Positions 11,030-21,811 of a DNA stretch of 64,000 nt are shown here, in pieces. The stretch spans positions 1,788 to 65,787 of the forward strand of contig BLJB01000089.1 of NCBI GenBank assembly GCA_013423325.1, given 5' to 3'. Under the pieces are notes generated by a model that did no database searches, was not told the origin of the DNA, and saw only the letters and a program-made list of their open reading frames with translations. Source of the stretch: Usnea hakonensis. Its lineage: Eukaryota > Ascomycota > Lecanoromycetes > Lecanorales > Parmeliaceae. The position numbers and the translations under genes were made by a program. Each line of letters opens with the position of its first letter. The stretch's first letter is position 1.

Positions 11030-13479
11030 ATGACCGAAGGGCGCTCTTCGGTTGACGAACCCGAGTCCAAGCGGAGAAAGGTCCGCAAGGGCACCCAAAG
11101 CTGCTGGGAGTGCAAGCGGCGCAAAGTCCGATGCATCTTCCTCGCGAATAGCGACACCATCTGCCAGAACTGCAGACGGCGCGGGACAGCATGCAACAGC
11201 CAGGAGTACCCGGACGTGCCCGTGCCCGCCTCCGGCAGTAATCAGATACAGGCGAGACTCGGCCGGATTGAGGAACTCATCGAGCAACTGGGTAATCGTG
11301 CCGCTGCCGCCCACACCTCCAACAAGCCCGCCAGAGATCTCTCAGAGGGTCACTTGACCCAGCTCGGATCTAGATCGCTGGAAGGTCGCACTGACGATTA
11401 TTGTGCGGGAATTCAAACACGGACGGCATCCGCAGTCGAGGCTAGTGTTTCCTTCAGTTGCAGTGACCGCAACACAGTGGTGCGTGTTTCCCGCTGTCAA
11501 GCCCTCACCGCAGTCGTTTTCTAATACCACGAAAGCACAATCATAATACAAACGAATCCACTCGCCCTAATTCTCCTTTGAAGCGGCGCTCGCCTGCCAC
11601 AGCCACTTCTCCAGCTCAGAGCAGGCGAGCCGCAGGGAAGTATGAGCAATTGTCCCACGCTCTCGTTACGGCGTGGCCTTGCCAACGCGATATTGATCTC
11701 ATCTGCACCCTCCCCGTTGGCCTTTCAGCGTATCTTCATAGCGGAATATGTTCGCCTTACTCTAGCTCCATGGACCATGACCCTCCATCACCTTGGGAGA
11801 TGCTGCAACTGCCCCCACCTGGTTCCCATCCGGTGTTGATTGCCCGCAAGCTTCTGGTGCTTGGCACATTCCTGCAAGGCGTTCTCCCTTCTGCGATTCA
11901 GGACTTGGCAGACCGAGGCGCCTCTTACCGCGACATCATGTCTCAAGTCGTCGACACAGCCATCAGACTTGTAACCACCAACGAAGATCTCATCAGCTCC
12001 GTCGAGGGCATCGAGTGCATCATGATCGAGGCCTTGTACCAGAACTATGCCGGGAATCTCCACCGGGCGTGGATGGCAGTGCGAAGGGCGACCACCGTTG
12101 CGGATATGATGGCGCTACACCGCGGTCTTAGCTCGCCGTCCTTGAGGATCCTCGAACCCGAAACGCGGGCAGCTTTCAACCCTGATCAAGTATGTTTTCG
12201 CCTCGTCCAAATGGACCGTTACCTCTCGCTCATGCTGGGTCTGCCGCGGACTTCGCTTGAAGCCCGCTTCGCGACTCCAAAGGCATTGGAAGGATGCCAC
12301 CCTATTGACCGCATGCAGCGTATCCACTGCGCTATGGCTGACCGCATCCTGCAGCGTAACGAAAGCAACTTCTCCGAAACCTGCGATATCGACACGCTGT
12401 TGCAGAAGGCCGCCGCCGAGATGCCTCCCCAGTGGTGGCTGCTCCCCAATCTCTCGGCCAGAGACAGCGGCGGCACAGAGGTAGCCCACGAGACAATGCG
12501 CCTCATGGACCAATTTATCCACTATCACCTCCTGATACGGCTGCACCTACCCTACATGCTGCGCTCCTCGTCCGATCGTATGTGCGACCACAGCAAGATC
12601 ACAGCCGTCACCGCCAGCCGCGAAACCTTGGCTCGCTTCATAGCCTTCCGCACCTCAAACCCTGCCCACTTCTACTGCCGTGGTACTGACTTTCTGGCTC
12701 TTATTTCCACCACTATCCTGTGCCTTGCCCACATCGACTCGTACTGCCGGCGCCAAGGCCCTGGCACCGTCTTCAATTTCCTCTCCCACAGCCGCCCCAG
12801 CGACCGCGGCATGATGGAGCGTACCCTCAAAATCATCGAATCCATGGCCCGTGCCGGCACCGATGCCATCGCATCCAGAATCGCCCGCATACTCCGTCCT
12901 CTGCTCGTCATCGAGGCTAACGCCGCTAGCGGTACCAGCTACAGCACCAACTCCTCCAAAGGCGACGACGGAGAGCTCGAATGCGATGGTAAGCTAAGCA
13001 ATGATGGCAAGGCGCTGCACGTCCACATCCCATACATTGGCACAATCAATTTCGAACGCCGGGTTCTCTCAAACTCCGTTCCAACGGCGCCGACGGCGTC
13101 CCAGCAAGGTCCTTCGACCAGATTGGTCGCAGACTTGCTCCATGACCAGCTAAGCGAATACGATCAACAACCGCCATATGAGCCAGATTGTCCGCTAGCA
13201 TATCAGAGCGGCAGCCAATCAGATCATCACAATACCCGGAACGTGCAGCTGCAGTACGGTCAGCTAGCGTCGTCGCAGCGGCCTATTTCCCCAGACAATG
13301 ATATCTTTGCCATCAGCGACGACAATGACATTCACGAGGGCCAGCTGCCCGTTTCGGTAGGGGTTGATTGGGACCTGCAGGGCGTCGACGTGGCTCTTTT
13401 CGATAGTCTGTTCCGCGGGACGAGGGATTCAGATGCTGCCCAGGAGGAAACTTGGGCGCAGTGGGCGAGTAATGAGTGA
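11030..13479 (+). CDS. Zn2Cys6 fungal transcription factor
   Basis: Exons 11030-11479 and 11536-13479, joined in phase 0 over a 56-nt intron (GTGCGT donor, TCTAATACC branch, GAAAG acceptor), giving 797 residues. The binuclear zinc cluster at residues 25-55 has the spacing CX2CX6CX9CX2CX6C (C25, C28, C35, C45, C48, C55), preceded by a basic KRRKVRKG stretch. A short helical segment (IQARLGRIEELIEQL, about 73-87) may be the dimerisation coiled coil. The 648-residue second exon holds the middle homology region of the fungal-specific factor domain, with an Arg-rich core (FRLVQMDRYLSLMLGLPRTS). The acidic Asp-rich C-terminus could be an activation region. Function is nuclear and DNA-binding by family; targets are unknown. 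The NmrA-like gene upstream on the same strand is a candidate. Confidence 0.9.
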
Positions 13480-13706
13480 CGAAAAAAATAACAAGAGCTA
13501 AGTTCGAGATTTAAGAACACGTTCGATGAAATATCAGATAGTGTTGCGAAATGCGTGGTCTTCGTCCGTCGAGTCTTCTATGTTATGCCCTTGAGTGCGT
13601 GCATGGCTTGCTCTTCTCAACTCTATGAATCCCCAAGGTTTCGTCAGCGGAGGGGTAACAATACTTATCACGGTATACAAGGCACGTTTACTCGTACATC
13701 TCCCTA

Positions 13707-14805
13707 TTATCGGCCATAGTCAGCCTCCGGAAAGTCCACCCTGCCACCACTAGCATATCCACCATGGTCAAGATCCACTGCCAAGTCGCGTCTCGGCGGA
13801 TGTCCTCCTACTTGCGACGGCAACGGTTGAAACCTGCCAACTTGGCCCTCAGTTGACGGGAGTGTATCGTAGCGAGAATCGTTGGACGAGTACGGAAAGA
13901 CTGGCTGGGACTGAGCTTGCTGTGAGAATCCGTAATGGTGTCCGCCGCCGTAGTAATCAGTCTGGACAGGTTGGACTCCTAGCTCCGCGGGTGCGGTATG
14001 GGGCTGTTGTAAATTCCAGGTGATGGGTCCACTCGGATGGGTTTGCTCCTCTGCGTTCGAGTGCATAAAGGGAGTGCCATAGCCCTCTGAGTTGTTCAGC
14101 TGTATGTTTTCATGATCATTGACTTTGTCGCTTCTGTCCGCTGAGGAGTCTTGGTCCTCGATAGGCAAATGCTGTGGATCTTGAATAGAATAAGTTGGCA
14201 ATGAACCATTCTTTCTGCTGTAGGATACACCGTAGACTGAGAATGCGACGGTAACGGCAAACAGTAGACTAGAACGGACATCAGCGCTGCTGATCAAACC
14301 GAGGGGGTATAGGTCCCTACAATATGATGAGGGCCATTATCCATGCATCCTGACCCAGCTTGCATTTGCTCACAGGTCCCCAAGCAAATTTATCACACAG
14401 ATTATCATTTCTCTTCCAGTCCTTCGCCTCATGGGATCCCTGCTTGACCCAAGCTACCAGGCAGGCAAGGGCGGCAAGCCAAAATATGGTGTAGATGATG
14501 TCGACGACAGCGTGGACGTAGACATTGGAAAAGCGGCGTATGCGTTGGAAAAGAGGAAAAGCGGTCTGATAGATGAGGGCAGGTATGCAGCACCAGCACT
14601 GCAGAGGGATCAGCATTCCCGTCTTCACAAGCTAATACTTTTGACAGCTGTCTACCAAAGCGAAGTAGTACCAAATCCTCCCATCGAGTTTACCTCCTTT
14701 GGTGAGGAGAGCAATGATCATGGCCCAGGCAACAAAGATGGCCAAGGCTTGAATAGCATGAATGACATTCTTGGCACGCTGATAGTATTGCGCGAACCGA
14801 GCCAT
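13707..14805 (-). CDS. MARVEL-like four-helix membrane protein
   Basis: Exons 14805-14656, 14598-14321 and 14268-13707, with introns of 57 and 52 nt, giving 329 residues. The spliced N-terminal half has four hydrophobic helices in MARVEL order: AIQALAIFVAWAMIIALL (about 17-34), CIPALIYQTAFPLF (about 53-68), VVDIIYTIFWLAALACLVAW and, after the second junction, ALIIFLLFAVTVAFSVYGV. Between helices three and four lies a Cys-containing loop (DNLCDKFAWGPVSKCKLG), usual in fungal relatives. The C-terminal 170 residues are hydrophilic and Gln/Ser/Pro-rich, probably cytosolic. Such proteins sit in the plasma or vesicle membrane; a precise role is unknown. The gene is convergent with the Zn2Cys6 gene, 227 bp away. 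Confidence 0.75.
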
Positions 14806-16167
14806 GAGAAATATAGAGCGGTGAAGGCTATGAATTTGTGGGTTGTAGAGGGTGATTGAAGGGCTATCCGCCAGGCCAGTGAGATGTTTTTGTGTTAACC
14901 ACTCCGAGACAGAAGTCAGGGAAGAAGGAAGACATGAGAGAAGAGTGAGCAGCAGAGGCTGGTATATTGAAGTGAGCTGCCATGATTGGTGACGACGATG
15001 ATGATGCAGCAGCAGTGGCTCAAGCAGACAAGCTCAGCATGACGCGTTAAAATTAGTACTCGGTACTTTATTTACCGTACTACCCCTCATAAACGAACAT
15101 GGAAACACACAATCCGCGATACTTGATCAACAACAACAACAGCTATGACCAAAGTCCTTGTATTGAATCTGTGGCCCTTAATTGACTGTGGAGGTCTTAT
15201 AGCAAACTCATGCTCCCATTGTAGATGATAAAGAGCTGTCAGAGCATGAATTGGGTTCGGTCAATCCTCGGCTAGGCTATGATCCAAGCCGGGCTAGGTA
15301 ATTAAAGTACGGTAATAGTATTTTATTTTAGTGGGATGTCAAGAGCCGTCGATTCCGTGGCTCCGCCTTATCACATAAAATTCCGTAGTACGGTTCATCA
15401 GCCTTATTTAACTTCCAATGCAAATTAAAAATGATACTTTTATACTTTTATACTTTGTACATAATAATAATGAATATGGAGTACTTGATACGATCTCCAA
15501 CGCGGGAGTGGCCTCTTGGCATCGACCAGTCCAATGCATTATTACTAGTACTTTATCATTAAAGACTACACCTCGTACTACCTCGTACTACATTACCTTG
15601 GTCCTGATATCTTAAAAGTAACTCCTCACTTTTATCCCTATCCGACCTTCTTTAGCGACCCCCCAGACCTCGGTAAATGATGAAAAAATAAAAATGTGGA
15701 CTAAAACTGGAACCACCTGGGCTCCCCGCATCATGCACGAGAGGGACCAAACAGCTCGACTACTCTACTCTTCCAATATATCTCTTCCGTCTTGATCCTA
15801 GTCACATCCATCGGTTATAAACAGGCTAACAGCAGTCTCTAGTACCAAATGCAACTACCCATCAACGTCACTTTCTCTAGGCACTGTCTCTGTGGCTGTT
15901 TTGCCCTTCGCTTGCTGAAACATGTTGTGCTGTTAGCTGGCTGAAACTATGATAAGATTACAATGGCTGCCATTTGCAGCACGGAGTACTACTTTACTCT
16001 TGCTTCAAAGCATCCCAATCGACTTCTGGAATTGCCCAACAAGTCCAGATGCTTACCCCAACCGTATCTAGATGCCATTGCACCCCTCCCACCGGCTCGC
16101 TCTCTAGTCCATCCCATCTCTCGCCTCTACTCTCTTGATACTCACCGTCCAAGCAGTCATCCTCGAC
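14806..16167. other. Intergenic between divergent MARVEL-like and acyl-CoA ligase genes
   Basis: AT-rich stretch without a supported gene. It contains many short TACT/GTAC-type words and a doubled cctcgtacta near 15571-15592, but nothing organised enough to name. Promoters of the two divergent genes lie here. Confidence 0.35.
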
Positions 16168-18261
16168 ATGGTCATATCATCTCCCTACCCAGACCTCGCG
16201 ATCCCTGAACAAGACATCTTGTCCTACATCTTCGGAGCCGGAGACTCGCTGTCTGAGAATCCCCTCTGGATCAATGCGGCTAGCCCAAACATTTATCACT
16301 CGCTGCGCTCCGGACTAGAATGGATCAAGAGGCTGGCTATAGGGTTGGACAATCTAGGCGTGAAAACAGGGGAGGTCGTTCTGACCGTGTCTCCGAATCA
16401 TATCTTCATGCCCATTGTCTATCTTGGAGCTGTCGGCTCTGGTCGGATTTTCAGTGGCGCCAACCCGTCTTACACGGCAGATGGTAGGAAATATCTTCAT
16501 CAACTATGCTACAGATGTCGCCTTTTGGGGGTCCGGCAATCTTCATTACCAGACATATCCCAACTTCTCGATCAGGACGTTTACACTTCTCTGCCAACTA
16601 AATCATCGCTATGAAGTCTTCATCTTTCCTTGTGCTCAGCCCTCTGTTCTCAAGCGGCGCGATCATGCTTACCTCCCGTGAACAGAATTGAGCTTCCAGA
16701 TTCAGAGCACAGGAGCCCGAATTCTTTTGGTCCATCCTACCCTTCTCGACACTGCCCGAAAGGCCTGCAAAACGGCCGGCATCGCAGAGCCCAAACTGTA
16801 CCTACTCTCCGACGTGGAACAGGAACCCATAGACGGCATTCAAGACTGGCGCTCAATGCTGGGTAGTCCTTCAGATGCATCCCGATACAATTGGTACCGA
16901 ATGTCAAGGTCTGAAGCGAAGAGCCAAATAGCGACAGTGAATTACTCCAGTGGTACGACAGGTCTACCCAAGGGAGTCATGATAGCAAGTCTTCCCTCTT
17001 CGTTGCCATGGACGATATATCTAATAAAGAGTCTCAAAGACCCACTACAACCTCATCGCCAACTCCGAACAAACCATCTTCCTCAAAAACTCCGAGAAAC
17101 CCGAGTTCAAACGCACAGGCAAATACCCCGTCGCCGACGAGCGCTGGATCGGATTCCTGCCCCTCTACCACGCCTACGCCCAACTCAACATCATGCTCAT
17201 GGCCGCCAAACTCAACGTCCCAGTCTACATCATGTCGGAGTTCGACTACGAAGAGATGCTGCGGATCATCCAGGACCACCGCATCACCGAGGTCCAAGTC
17301 GCGCCGCCGATCCTCGTCCTCATGAGCAAGCACCCCGCAACCGCAAACTACGACCTCAGCTCCATCACCAAGATATTCTCCGGCGCCGCACCCCTCTCCC
17401 CAGCCCTCCAGACCGAGTGCACCCAACGCTTCAAAACCAGCGTCGGCCAAGGCTGGGGCATGACCGAAGTCACATGCGCCGGCCTCGTCGCGCCCGCGGG
17501 CATCGAGCTCACTCCCGGCAGCGTCGGCGTGCCGATGCCGAACAGCTACGTCAAACTCATGGACGAGCACGGGAAAGAAGTAGGCACGGGCGAGCGCGGG
17601 GAACTCTACATTAAAGGCCCCAACGTCAGCCCGGGCTACTGGAAAAATGAACAAGCTACCGCAGAAACAATGCTCGAAGGCGGCTGGTTGCGCACGGGGG
17701 ACGTCGCCGTCGTCGACGAGAACGGCTGGTTCTACATCGTCGACCGGCTCAAAGTAAGCCTTTTAAAAAACAACCCCCCCCCCCAAAATCTTTCCTCATC
17801 ACCAACCCCATAAAACCCAAACCCCCACTAACCCCCCCCAGGAACTAATAAAAGTATCCGGCCACCAAGTCCCCCCCGCAGAACTCGAAGCCCTCCTCCT
17901 CACGCACCCCTCCATCGCCGACGCCGGCGTCGTCGGCCTCTCCTCCTCCTTCACGGGCCAAGAATACCCTCGGGCATACATAACGCTCAAAACGGGGCCC
18001 CCATCACCCATCCATCCCTCCCCATCCCAGCCAACCCCAACCGCCCAACAACAACAACAACAACAACCCCCCACACCATCCCAAATCCAATCCTGGATCG
18101 CCGCTCGCGTAGCGAGATATAAGCGGTTGACAGGGGGCGTGGTGTTTGTGGATGCGATACCGAAGAGCGCGACGGGGAAGATTCAGAGGAAGGTGTTACG
18201 GGAGTGGGCGGCTGTGGATGGGCGGCTGGAAGGGAAAAAGAAGAGGATGGCGAAACTATGA
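16168..18261 (+). CDS. Acyl-CoA ligase, 4-coumarate-CoA ligase-like, with peroxisomal PTS1
   Basis: Exons 16168-16483, 16686-16984, 17040-17753 and 17842-18261 give 582 residues. The introns are 202, 55 and 88 nt; the second is a GC-AG intron (GCAAGT donor, CTAAT branch). ANL-superfamily marks are all present: the AMP-binding loop YSSGTTGLPKG (about 192-202), GQGWGMTEVT, the YWKNEQAT and GWLRTGDVA region, DRLKELIKVSG at the hinge and PKSATGKIQRK with the catalytic Lys. The protein ends in AKL, a PTS1, so it should act in peroxisomes, activating an aromatic or fatty acid to its CoA ester via an acyl-adenylate. The C-terminal domain has an unusual Pro/Gln insert with seven Gln encoded by a CAA run near 18049-18066. 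ATG 16168 is the first in-frame ATG. The substrate is unknown. Confidence 0.92.
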
Positions 18262-19092
18262 TGGACAAACAGAGAGAGAGAGAGATGGATAAGAAAATGC
18301 CCGAGGGAAGGGTGTGTGCGTGTGCGTGTACCCCAATCTCACCTCATCTCATCTCATCTCAGCGGGTGTGTGGGAGCGGGACGCAGCAGAGACATGATTA
18401 TTCAACATTGAGTTCATGAGTACAGTCATACGGCACGGTTACGGTTACGGCTACGGTACGCCGAAGGAAGGAATGGAAGTGAGATGAGATCGATGCCCCC
18501 AAGCTTACCTTACTTACGATCCCGGAGAAATAATTTTGGAAGTGGTGAATTGAATGAATGAATGAAATGATTGGGCAGATGAGAGTGGGTACGAAAAATA
18601 ACGAACTACCTTACCTTAATATGTTGTTTTCTGATCTGATCTGCAACGCATAAATGATTATTATCAATGAATCGAATCATCCATATATAATAGAGAAGAA
18701 AGTATCAATCAAAAATCCCATCTATAATTCCCCCCAAAAGCTAAACCAAACCAAGCTACGCTAATAAAAAAGACCGCTCGACCATCCACCCTGGGTATCT
18801 ATCTGCTATCGCCACGCTCGTAAAAAGAAAAAGTTCTATTAAAGCCTACAAGGAGGGAGGGAGGGAGGGAGGGAGGACATTTCTCTTCGGGAATCCCAGG
18901 TGCCTTTTTCCATGCTTTAGAATACAAACATGGAAAAAAAAAAAAAAAAAATGCGCGCTGCCGTAAGAATCGTCAAGGGTACCGACCGTTGTACGGTATG
19001 CGTTTTTTTTCGATCGACCTTGCCCTGCAGAGAGTTGGGGGTATATGTCGCAGTGCACGCACTCGAGGGCTAGGGGCTGGGCCTCGCTGGGA
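18262..19092. other. Convergent intergenic stretch with simple repeats
   Basis: Lies between two convergent genes. It holds a CATCT run (18340-18360), a GGGA run (about 18852-18876) and an A18-type run (about 18932-18950). No coding region is supported; 3' untranslated regions of both neighbours probably occupy the flanks. Confidence 0.4.
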
Positions 19093-20463
19093 CTAGACAC
19101 CTTGGTCGTGGGGTTGATCGGGAAGCTGATCGTGGGATCGAGTATGAAGTTGATCTTGGGGTTGAATGTGCGGTTGATCGTGGGATTGATCATGAGGTTG
19201 ATGGGAGGCTGGGGGTGGCGTAACCAGAGGGGTGAGTGGTGTCCAGGAAGAAGGACGGTTCGATGCCGCAGCATTCGCTTGTTCCTCTTTTGTTTCTTCG
19301 TTGGCGGGGGTGGCCTTTACCACCCCTTTTCTTTGGCTGTCGCTTCGAGCCAAGTCCTCCGGACTCTTGTCATCAAAAACTTCTTCTTCAGAGGCAATAT
19401 GCACGCCCCCGCTACCCTCCTTTTCAATATCCTTTTCGGTCCCTGATTTTAGATCCTCTGGCGTCCTGGAATAATCACCCGGACCATGGCTGCCATCCGG
19501 GATATGGAAACGCTTGTCCACTCGTACGAGCACGTAAAGGTAGATGACCAAGATCTCGACGGTGAAGTTGAAGATGTAGAAGCATTCTTTGCTCTGATAA
19601 CGAGCCGGGTCGGTCCTTGGCCTTGTCCCGCCTGCGTAGTTGACAGCGACCCGGAAAGCGGCACCCGCGCAGAGGAGGGTTGCAGCGATAAGCAGGATTG
19701 CAACCTTGTGCCTGAACCTGCCGGTGCCAAATTTCTCTACACGGGTCTTGCGAGGTATGATGAGACCACCGATGACGAGCGGGATGGGTAGAAAGGATAT
19801 GACGGTGTAGTAGGTGGCGCCATAGAGTTGGATGTCGCGGTCGATGCGTTTGGTGTTGGCGTTGAGTGTGTAGAAGCTCTGGATGACGGCTGTGATGATG
19901 GCAACGAGACTGATGACAATGATGACGTATTGGCTTATAAAAGCCCAGTGGAACAATGGATGCCAACCTGCGTTAGGGTGGCAGGCGCGGATGATGCGTT
20001 GGGCGAATAGGAGGTTGATCAAAAAGAGCAGGACGACTCCAGCAGCGACAAAGATGTTGGCGGCCATGGCTAGCCTGATATTGAAGGGATAATTGGCCCA
20101 TGTGATGCGCAGTACCATGGTGGACACTCTTGCCATGCAGAAGCCAAACATCATGCCAGAAATGAGGAACTTGTGTCCTCTTCTTCGATTGGCTGAAAGG
20201 ATGGTCATGTGGGATATAGCGCCGCCAATGAAGAGGGCGAGAAAGACGGCGCATATTGGGACATCGACGCCGATTGTGGGTAGGCCGCCGAGGGCAGCGG
20301 TGGTAGCTGGGTAGGGAGGACGTAGGGGCATTCCATCGAATGTGGAAGCCTGCGGGGAGAAGTGTTAGTTGAGTATTCTGTATTCTGTTGGTGCGGATGG
20401 AGATGATATGATAGCTTGACGCAGACTTACCTGCCTAGCTTGGACCATTATTGGAGAGGCCAT
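19093..20463 (-). CDS. DUF3112-type fungal seven-helix membrane protein with repeat tail
   Basis: Exons 20463-20431 (11 codons, MASPIMVQARQ) and 20349-19093, joined over an 80-nt intron (GTAAGT donor, CTAAC branch, CCGCAG acceptor), giving 429 residues. The core reads GGLPTIGVDVPICAVFLALF, HKFLISGMMFGFCMARV, then five further helices and ECFYIFNFTVEILVIYLYVL, the layout of the DUF3112 family, whose members are integral membrane proteins of unknown function. The acidic C-terminal tail ends in a degenerate repeat of His/Pro/Gln/Asp triplets (HDQ, PHDQ) over about the last 35 residues, encoded by a diverged tandem DNA repeat near 19096-19210. The short first exon was chosen because it supplies an ATG with perfect splice signals; the internal ATG at 20331 is the alternative. 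Confidence 0.8.
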
Positions 20464-21811
20464 GTCGAGAGGAAGGAGCTTATGTATGGTAGGAGGGTAG
20501 GAGGGTAGGAAAGGGGATAGTGTGCCGCGCACTAGGATCAAGGCCTCGAGGGACTTTAGTGTAAGCTGGACGTGAAAGAAACAAGGGGCGGTTATGTTAG
20601 TTGAAGGATAGGGAATAGTGTGTTGAGGTATGAATATGAAGCAACAAGTAGAAATGATGTAGACAAGATTTGATCATGGCTGTTTGAATGTTTTTAAATA
20701 ATAAAGAAGAGGAAGAAGAGGAAGAAGAGGAAGGAATCACTCGGACACGGACAATGTGGCTGATCCAAGGTAAAAGGTAGGCCCGCGACGAAAGGTAAAT
20801 ACGGTAATTCTGTACCACTTTACTTTACATTTATTGACCGAGACACCGAGGGTACCAATTAAGGCAAGGTAAGGTACCTTACGTACCTAAGTACTTACAG
20901 ACAAGGTCGCCTGAGCCTGACCGGTTGCGGAATCATGATTATCAAATCATTGTCATTGTCATTGTCTTGAGTAATTGATATATATGGGCCAGCAAATATA
21001 ACATGGCCAGAGTAAAGTACTTTGCATACCTATTCATGAAGTCGATACGGAGTACTTAGTCCCGAGGTAAGTACTTCACTCGTACCACATTAAAATAAAA
21101 CGAGAATAAGGTACGTAGAAAAGGAGTTATTGGCTGTAAATCCGAAGCTATTCCTTATCGGATTTTGATTTTCGGTACCGTCGAGTGGGACGAGCCGCGT
21201 AAGGAGATCCACTAAGATCCACTAGTGCCCACTAGTAACCACTAGTAAAACAAGCGTCGCCACATGAGATGATGAGGGGTAAGGTAGACGAAACGCCATC
21301 GGAGTCCGATACGGTCTTTTCTTCTCCGTCGCTATTTAGAGCGAGATGCGTCCTCCCCTCCAATCGCTTGCTGTGGCCATCTGTCATGACCAGTCGCACT
21401 ATCACTATCATGGTCTTTCGTCCCGTTTCAAACCACCCATGCGCCGCCCCTTTTGCTTCATAGAGAAATCCGTCACTCTCAATCCAAAACATGTAATCTC
21501 ATCAATCTACCTACGGACTCACCATAAATACAGTGCCATCACCAAGATAAATGCCACACGGCTATCGCACAAGCAAGCGCTCCTATCATGGCATCAATGG
21601 CTTGACTAAAGTACGAATCAGAGCGTGTACCCTGGATCTCCTGCACCTACTGCAATGAGAAAACAGATCTGTCTTCAATAATGAGGCGTGCATTAGTGGA
21701 CTTGAGCATGATGAATAATCAGACTTGATCCAACCCCCGCTGTACAGAGCATGATAGATTACTTCCACAGCTGGTGAGCGTACCACATTGCCATAGATGG
21801 TCTGCATTTCA
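20464..21811. other. Intergenic upstream of the DUF3112 gene
   Basis: No gene supported. Contains a GAAGAG-type run (about 20704-20731), clusters of GGTA/TACC words (about 20860-20905) and a set of CCACTA/CCACTAGT units at about 21208-21246. Promoter of the DUF3112 gene and 3' end of the amine oxidase gene flank it. Confidence 0.35.

Noticed and set aside
14431..14859. 142-codon plus-strand open frame
   Set aside because: Antisense to exons 1 and 2 of the MARVEL-like gene, which has good splice sites and helices.
17034..17654. 206-codon minus-strand open frame
   Set aside because: Antisense shadow of the acyl-CoA ligase exon, Gly/Val/Asp-rich because of sense-strand C bias.
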